From: Candidatus Saccharibacteria bacterium CG10_big_fil_rev_8_21_14_0_10_47_8
Lineage (GTDB): Bacteria; Patescibacteriota; Saccharimonadia; Saccharimonadales; UBA10212
Assembly: GCA_002793885.1 (NCBI GenBank)
Contig: PFEG01000032.1
Span: forward strand, 5,592-24,269
Length of the DNA: 18,678 bases
Direction: 5' to 3'
The translations under genes and the position numbers were made by a program. The notes under the pieces were generated by a model. That model searched no databases and was not told the DNA's origin. It was given only the letters and a program-made list of their open reading frames with translations. Below are positions 15,733-18,678 of this stretch, piece by piece; position 1 is the first letter of the stretch; each line of letters opens with the position of its first letter.

Positions 15733-16017
15733 ATGATATCTATTAGAATCCTCGCAGCTTTGGTTGACGGGACAAACCTGCCCCGGGTTGACGCTAGTCC
15801 GGCCAAATTACAAGACATACTTAGCATTATTTTTGGTACTATTGGAGCTCTGGCCTTCTTCGTAATGGTTCTTGGTGGGTTTAAGTATGTTTTATCGGGC
15901 GGTGACCCAACCAAAGTGGCGACCGCCAAAAGCACTATAATTTATGCCGGAGTAGGAGTGGTGGTTGCCGCCTCTGCCGCTATAATCGTTAATTTCGTTT
16001 TGGGCAGGACACCTTAA
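15733..16017 (+). CDS. VirB2/TrbC-like pilin protein 3 (short, no Cys)
   Basis: At 94 aa this is the smallest member. It lacks a classical signal peptide and Cys, and consists of a short N-terminus, helix 1 (about 28-50), the loop G-G-F-K-Y-V-L-S-G-G-D-P-T-K-V-A-T-A-K, and helix 2 (about 68-90). The G-G-F-x-Y-x-x-S-G-G motif shared with pilins 4 to 7 is clear. Its compactness suggests it may stay in the membrane or act as an adaptor rather than being processed like the longer paralogs. The ATG lies 12 nt after the previous stop; a weak GGAAAG lies further upstream. Confidence 0.75.
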   Translation: MISIRILAALVDGTNLPRVDASPAKLQDILSIIFGTIGALAFFVMVLGGFKYVLSGGDPTKVATAKSTIIYAGVGVVVAASAAIIVNFVLGRTP

Positions 16018-16019
16018 AG

Positions 16020-16430
16020 ATGGCAATATATCACGTTAGAAAGCTCGGCTTAGTTGTCGGAATTATCTTACTATCGCTTAGTCCTTCGCTGGTTCTTGCA
16101 GCCACGCCTTCTACGCCTACCACCGATAAGCTTTTTGCTAGCTGTCGTGAGGCACCTGTTAGCGATGTGTGTAGTGCCGATAGAAGTACAACAGATAGCC
16201 CAGTTAACCACTTCATTAAAGTGGCAGCTGGCATAGTTGCTTTTTTGACCGGAGTGGTTGCTGTGATTATGATTGTTGTTTCTGGCTTCTCGTATATCAC
16301 TTCCGGGGGCAATGCCGAAAAAGCTACGAACGCTCGCCGTCGGCTGATAACTGCGTTAATAGGCCTGGCTGTCGTAGCGCTGGCCTGGACTCTAATATCC
16401 TTCTTGACTGATAAACTGGTAAAAACGTAA
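16020..16430 (+). CDS. VirB2/TrbC-like pilin protein 4
   Basis: The 136-aa product has a signal peptide (about 8-28, ending L-V-L-A-A), an outer stretch with Cys42 and Cys51, helix 1 (about 66-90), the motif S-G-F-S-Y-I-T-S-G-G-N-A-E-K, a loop with three Arg in a row (106-108), and helix 2 (about 110-130). The triple Arg makes its loop the most basic in the cluster. The start is 2 nt after the stop of pilin 3. The first Gly of the G-G-F-x-Y motif is Ser. Confidence 0.8.
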   Translation: MAIYHVRKLGLVVGIILLSLSPSLVLAATPSTPTTDKLFASCREAPVSDVCSADRSTTDSPVNHFIKVAAGIVAFLTGVVAVIMIVVSGFSYITSGGNAEKATNARRRLITALIGLAVVALAWTLISFLTDKLVKT

Positions 16431-16433
16431 AGT

Positions 16434-16892
16434 ATGTCTATGCATTATCTGCAGCAAAATTTCAATAAGACAGTGCTTACATTTTTTACAGTTTTAACTC
16501 TATTTTTAAGTTTAACTCCGTCGTTAGTATATGCTGCCACCGTACAAGATGATTTACAAATTGGAGTTAACACGGCTGCGGGCAGTACGGGAAGCGAACC
16601 CGAAGACAAAGCTAACGGCATAATATCCACCGTAATCAATACCTTATCGGCCGCCGTTGGCATTGCTGCGGTTATCATGATAGTTGTTGGTGGTTTTCGC
16701 TACATTACCAGCGGCGGAGACACCACCAAAGTTGGTAGTGCTAAAAACACCATTTTATATGCGCTCATAGGGTTGATAATCGTGGCTCTGGCGCAAGTAA
16801 TCGTGCATTTTGTACTTGTTAAAGCTACAGGTCCAGAGTGCGTCGGCGGCCATTGGGATAGTGGGCCGAAAGCCACCCTGTCATGTCCATAA
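16434..16892 (+). CDS. VirB2/TrbC-like pilin protein 5 with Cys-containing C-terminal tail
   Basis: The 152-aa product has a signal peptide (about 12-35, L-V-Y-A-A), an acidic outer region without Cys, helix 1 (about 64-86), the full motif G-G-F-R-Y-I-T-S-G-G-D (87-96), a loop ending in A-K-N-T-I-L-Y-A, and helix 2 (about 106-128). Unlike its paralogs it continues about 20 residues past helix 2 with Cys136 and Cys151. The start could be the ATG at 16434 or that at 16440. Codon-by-codon similarity with pilin 7 over the motif region indicates a fairly recent duplication or gene conversion. It ends the first transcription group of the cluster. Confidence 0.82.
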   Translation: MSMHYLQQNFNKTVLTFFTVLTLFLSLTPSLVYAATVQDDLQIGVNTAAGSTGSEPEDKANGIISTVINTLSAAVGIAAVIMIVVGGFRYITSGGDTTKVGSAKNTILYALIGLIIVALAQVIVHFVLVKATGPECVGGHWDSGPKATLSCP

Positions 16893-16925
16893 TAAACAAG
16901 CGCCCCGGTGATTGCCATAAACGTG

Positions 16926-16953
16926 TTGACTGTGCTATAAGTGCATATATAAT
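16926..16953 (+). promoter_or_regulatory. Strong sigma-70-type promoter for the last two pilin genes
   Basis: TTGACT (16926-16931, 5/6) and TATAAT (16948-16953, 6/6) are 16 bp apart inside the 91-bp gap between pilins 5 and 6. AAAGGA about 10 nt before the ATG at 16984 supplies a ribosome site. This is the closest consensus promoter seen in the window and should let pilins 6 and 7 be made in excess of the rest. Confidence 0.72.
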
Positions 16954-16983
16954 TTCTAACAGTAAACAAAGGAAATATCTAAA

Positions 16984-17409
16984 ATGATCCAAAAACTTAA
17001 AAAAATACTTTTTTCGTTCAGTGCGGTGATTATGTTTGCAATACCCTTGGCGGCGGGAGGTGCAGCCTCTGCTGCAGTTACTCAGACGGATTTTAACAAT
17101 AACCTGTGTAGCGGCTCTAACGGAGATCTTTCAGGTGCCGCCACAACTGGCTGTGATACTGCTGCAGAACAGGCAGGCAGTAAGCTCTTTACCACAGTTA
17201 TAAATGTCATCTCAATCGTAGTAGGCATTATAGCCGTGATCATGATCATTGTTGGAGGTTTCCGTTATATAACTAGCGGGGGCAAGCAGGAGAGCGTTGC
17301 CGGAGCTAAAACCACTATTTTGTACGCTCTTATAGGTTTGGTAATAGTAGCCTTAGCTCAAATAATCGTTCACTTTGTTCTGGCTAAAACAACCACAGCT
17401 ACTACCTAG
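16984..17409 (+). CDS. VirB2/TrbC-like pilin protein 6, likely highly expressed
   Basis: The 141-aa product has a signal peptide (about 6-31, ending A-A-S-A-A), a short mature N-terminus with N-N-N-L-C42-S-G-S-N and C57, helix 1 (about 70-92), the motif G-G-F-R-Y-I-T-S-G-G-K (91-101), a loop ending A-K-T-T-I-L-Y-A-L-I-G-L, and helix 2 (about 115-135). Predicted mature length of about 110 residues fits VirB2 pilins. The strong promoter directly upstream makes this and pilin 7 the best candidates for major filament subunits. The paired Cys in the outer part may form a disulfide. Confidence 0.85.
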   Translation: MIQKLKKILFSFSAVIMFAIPLAAGGAASAAVTQTDFNNNLCSGSNGDLSGAATTGCDTAAEQAGSKLFTTVINVISIVVGIIAVIMIIVGGFRYITSGGKQESVAGAKTTILYALIGLVIVALAQIIVHFVLAKTTTATT

Positions 17410-17442
17410 CAGTTTATATACCAATGGCTTATAGTTAAGGAC

Positions 17443-17877
17443 ATGAGAAAGCCAAAGTTTCCTGCTTTAATTGTTGCTTTCGTTTCATGGGCTTTGATGT
17501 CTTTTGGATTTTTTATTCTACCTTCGGTAGTTTATGCTCAAGACGTCCAACAGCAAATAAACAACGGCCTATGTGCTGGTTCTAACTTACAGTTTACCGA
17601 AAATCCTTCTGGTGCTGATTGTAGTGGTGGTGGAGACGCCGTTGCCAAAATCAACGAATTAATCCACCAGATAGTTAATATCTTGTCCGTGATAGTCGGC
17701 ATAGCAGCCGTAATTATGATCATCGTGGGTGGTTTCCGCTACATTACCAGTGGCGGGAATGACGCCAGCGTCACCAGCGCCAAAAACACCATCCTTTATG
17801 CCGTCATAGGTTTGATTGTCGTTGCACTTTCGCAGTTGATAGTGCGTTTTGTGCTTGGCAAGTTGACAACCGGCTAA
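17443..17877 (+). CDS. VirB2/TrbC-like pilin protein 7, likely highly expressed
   Basis: The 144-aa product has a signal peptide (about 7-32, V-V-Y-A-Q), a mature start with N-N-G-L-C44-A-G-S-N matching pilin 6, then C60, helix 1 (about 74-96), G-G-F-R-Y-I-T-S-G-G-N (97-107), and helix 2 (about 118-138). It follows pilin 6 by 33 nt. A TATAGT lies at 17430-17435, ending 7 nt before the ATG, so a leaderless second transcript is possible; the -35 is poor and AAGGA lies only 1 nt from the ATG, too close for normal use. The stop codon sits in the loop of a 7-bp hairpin. Confidence 0.85.
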   Translation: MRKPKFPALIVAFVSWALMSFGFFILPSVVYAQDVQQQINNGLCAGSNLQFTENPSGADCSGGGDAVAKINELIHQIVNILSVIVGIAAVIMIIVGGFRYITSGGNDASVTSAKNTILYAVIGLIVVALSQLIVRFVLGKLTTG

Positions 17878-17885
17878 GGCCGGTT
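17868..17885 (+). terminator. Stem-loop at the end of the pilin cluster
   Basis: AACCGGC (17868-17874) and GCCGGTT (17879-17885) form a perfect 7-bp stem around TAAG, which includes the stop codon of pilin 7. No T tract follows, so it is not a standard intrinsic terminator; the heptamer element begins 1 nt later. It may protect the 3' end of the pilin message. Confidence 0.4.
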
Positions 17886-17886
17886 A

Positions 17887-18293
17887 AGGTTACAGTAGAC
17901 AGGTTACGGGTTACAGTTTTCGGATTAGAGCAAAGAGCATTTTTTGAATACTCTCTAGCTCCGCCAGCAGAGTACTTATATTTTCTCCGTATAATTCTTT
18001 GGCAAGAAGCAATTGTGTAGAAAGTTCCGCAGCCGAACCTCTGGCGATGCCTAAAAACTGGCGGTACTCTTTAGCGTTATTCCGCTGCTGGCCTTCGGCA
18101 ATATTACTCGGGATAGAAATAGCACAGCGTCTCATTTGAGAAACTAAGCCAAATTGTTCATCTTTGGGTAGTTGTTTTGTGAGCGAGTAAACATCTTTAA
18201 CAAGTTCAAATGACTTCTGCCAAACAATTAATTTTCTGTATGAATCTATAGCCATAGACAATACTGTAACCTGTCACCTCTAACCTGTAACCT
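17887..18293. mobile_element. Heptamer element 3: 407-bp element carrying a four-helix-bundle gene
   Basis: AG (17887-17888) is followed by four heptamers (17889-17916: GTTACAG, TAGACAG, GTTACGG, GTTACAG), the S23 gene, then four inverted heptamers (18264-18291: CTGTAAC, CTGTCAC, CTCTAAC, CTGTAAC) and CT. The outermost and innermost heptamers on both sides match perfectly as inverted repeats. The gene's stop codon TAA is supplied by the innermost left heptamer. No transposase is present and no target duplication is visible, so mobility is inferred only from the shared boundaries with elements 1 and 2. Confidence 0.6.
17911..18255 (-). CDS. Stand-alone four-helix-bundle protein (S23 / 23S rRNA intervening-sequence family)
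   Basis: The 114-aa product matches the four-helix-bundle family first found as ORFs in 23S rRNA intervening sequences: Y-R-K-L-I-V-W-Q-K-S near the start, L-P-K-D-E-Q-F-G-L, Q-M-R-R-C-A-I-S-I-P-S-N-I-A-E-G (the hallmark), K-E-Y-R-Q-F-L-G-I-A-R-G-S-A-A-E-L, and a final amphipathic helix. It is full length. No rRNA surrounds it. A TTG at 18261 would add two residues, but ATG at 18255 fits the family start; neither has a good ribosome site. Both ends abut inverted heptamer arrays, and TAA of the stop lies inside one. Molecular role is unknown; related proteins include accessory factors of diversity-generating retroelements, but no reverse transcriptase is seen here. Confidence 0.92.
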   Translation of the reverse strand: MAIDSYRKLIVWQKSFELVKDVYSLTKQLPKDEQFGLVSQMRRCAISIPSNIAEGQQRNNAKEYRQFLGIARGSAAELSTQLLLAKELYGENISTLLAELESIQKMLFALIRKL

Positions 18294-18329
18294 AAAAAAT
18301 CAGGTTCTACAGAACCTGGATTTTTTTAA
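18294..18329. terminator. Bidirectional intrinsic terminator overlapping the hsp20 stop
   Basis: CAGGTTC (18301-18307) and GAACCTG (18312-18318) form a perfect 7-bp stem with a TACA loop. Read on the minus strand it is followed by ATTTTTT (18300-18294), terminating hsp20; read on the plus strand it is followed by GATTTTTTT (18319-18327). The last three hsp20 codons and its stop form part of the hairpin. Confidence 0.8.
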
Positions 18330-18678
18330 CGGTATCTTGTTTGACTTTGGCAAAGCCGACGGTCAGAACGCCGTCTTTCAAAACTGCTTCAATCTCTTCT
18401 TCTTTGACGGGTACCGGCAACACGATGCTGCGGCTAAACTCGCCCCAGTAACATTCTTGCAAGAAGTAGTTCTCTACCCCTTCTTCGCTGCCGGCGCTGA
18501 GTGTGCCGCGGATGGTCAGGGTATTATCGGATATACTTACGTCTAAATCGGCCTTGTTAACGCCAGCCACCCGGCCTTTAACAATTAGCTTTTCCTTAGT
18601 TTCGTAAACATCAACGGCCAGCTGGCCGGCTACGGGTTCGTCTTCCCATTGGTCGTCAGTTGGTTCGGGCTGCTGGGT
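18307..18678 (-). CDS. Small heat-shock protein (Hsp20 / alpha-crystallin), 5' end outside window
   Basis: The frame is open from the window edge to TAG at 18309-18307, giving 123 visible residues. A GTG at 18570 would start within the core domain and is not the true start: 36 codons upstream continue the fold, with W-E-D-E-P, a beta strand Q-L-A-V-D-V-Y-E and K-L-I-V-K-G-R-V-A-G-V. The alpha-crystallin core follows: D-L-D-V-S-I-S-D-N-T-L-T-I-R-G, Y-W-G-E-F-S-R-S-I-V-L-P, and the closing A-V-L-K-D-G-V-L-T-V. The C-terminal I-Q-V is in the position of the I-x-I/V oligomer anchor. It is an ATP-independent holdase chaperone, unrelated in function to the secretion locus, and has its own terminator. 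Confidence 0.95.
   Translation of the reverse strand, partial: TQQPEPTDDQWEDEPVAGQLAVDVYETKEKLIVKGRVAGVNKADLDVSISDNTLTIRGTLSAGSEEGVENYFLQECYWGEFSRSIVLPVPVKEEEIEAVLKDGVLTVGFAKVKQDTVKKIQVL

Noticed and set aside
16861..16876. GTGG...CCAC hairpin near the end of pilin 5 as a terminator
   Set aside because: The stem has a bulge, lies within the coding sequence and lacks a T tract.
17911..18255. The four-helix-bundle gene as part of a 23S rRNA intervening sequence
   Set aside because: Both neighbours are protein genes (pilin and hsp20) and no rRNA sequence flanks it.
17911..18255. Diversity-generating retroelement accessory (Avd-like) role for the four-helix-bundle gene
   Set aside because: No reverse transcriptase, template repeat or variable repeat was recognised in the window; the family similarity alone does not support this.

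Overview
This window reads as part of the chromosome of a small-genome bacterium of the Candidate Phyla Radiation (Patescibacteria), most likely Saccharibacteria or a relative. That placement is inferred from gene content and style: tightly packed genes, a stripped-down type IV secretion (T4SS)-like locus with PrgI, a VirB4-type ATPase, a VirB6-like channel protein and several small VirB2/TrbC-like pilins, multi-domain cell-wall enzymes, and a stand-alone 23S-intervening-sequence-type four-helix-bundle gene. TGA is used as an ordinary stop, which argues against the UGA-recoding CPR phyla.

Layout. Positions 1-101 hold the start of an unidentified minus-strand gene, with a candidate promoter, an operator-like palindrome and a leader hairpin in 102-350. 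Positions 351-14718 form one long minus-strand operon, read from right to left: VirB6-like membrane protein, PrgI, an ATPase-less TraC/VirB4 N-terminal-type protein, the VirB4 ATPase, a 1231-aa membrane protein ending in a VanY-type peptidase, an 852-aa four-module cell-wall enzyme, a PEGA-domain protein and a PEGA-like membrane-anchored protein. Most gene gaps are 2-9 nt. The two exceptions, on either side of the TraC-like gene, each hold a short element of period-7 repeats. Positions 14719-14842 are a divergent control region with two symmetric extended -10 boxes on a 12-bp perfect inverted repeat. Positions 14843-17877 form a plus-strand cluster of seven consecutive pilin-like genes; an internal promoter precedes the last two. 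The right end holds a 407-bp heptamer-bounded element carrying the four-helix-bundle (S23) gene, a terminator hairpin, and an hsp20 gene cut by the window edge.

How it fits together (inference): the two divergent operons supply the ATPase, inner-membrane channel, pilin-like subunits and wall-opening enzymes of one export or conjugation-like apparatus. No VirD4, VirB11, relaxase or VirB8/9/10 gene is visible here, so DNA transfer cannot be claimed.

The most unusual finding is a family of three elements with one architecture: AG, four heptamers related to GTTACAG, a core, four inverted heptamers related to CTGTAAC, CT. One carries the S23 gene. The other two are empty (74 and 82 bp), lie between operon genes, and are each crossed by a small open frame joined to a neighbouring gene by an ATGA overlap. 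In both empty copies the half-array that would put stop codons on the operon's sense strand has a stop-free sequence. No tRNA, rRNA, CRISPR array, transposase or integrase was seen.
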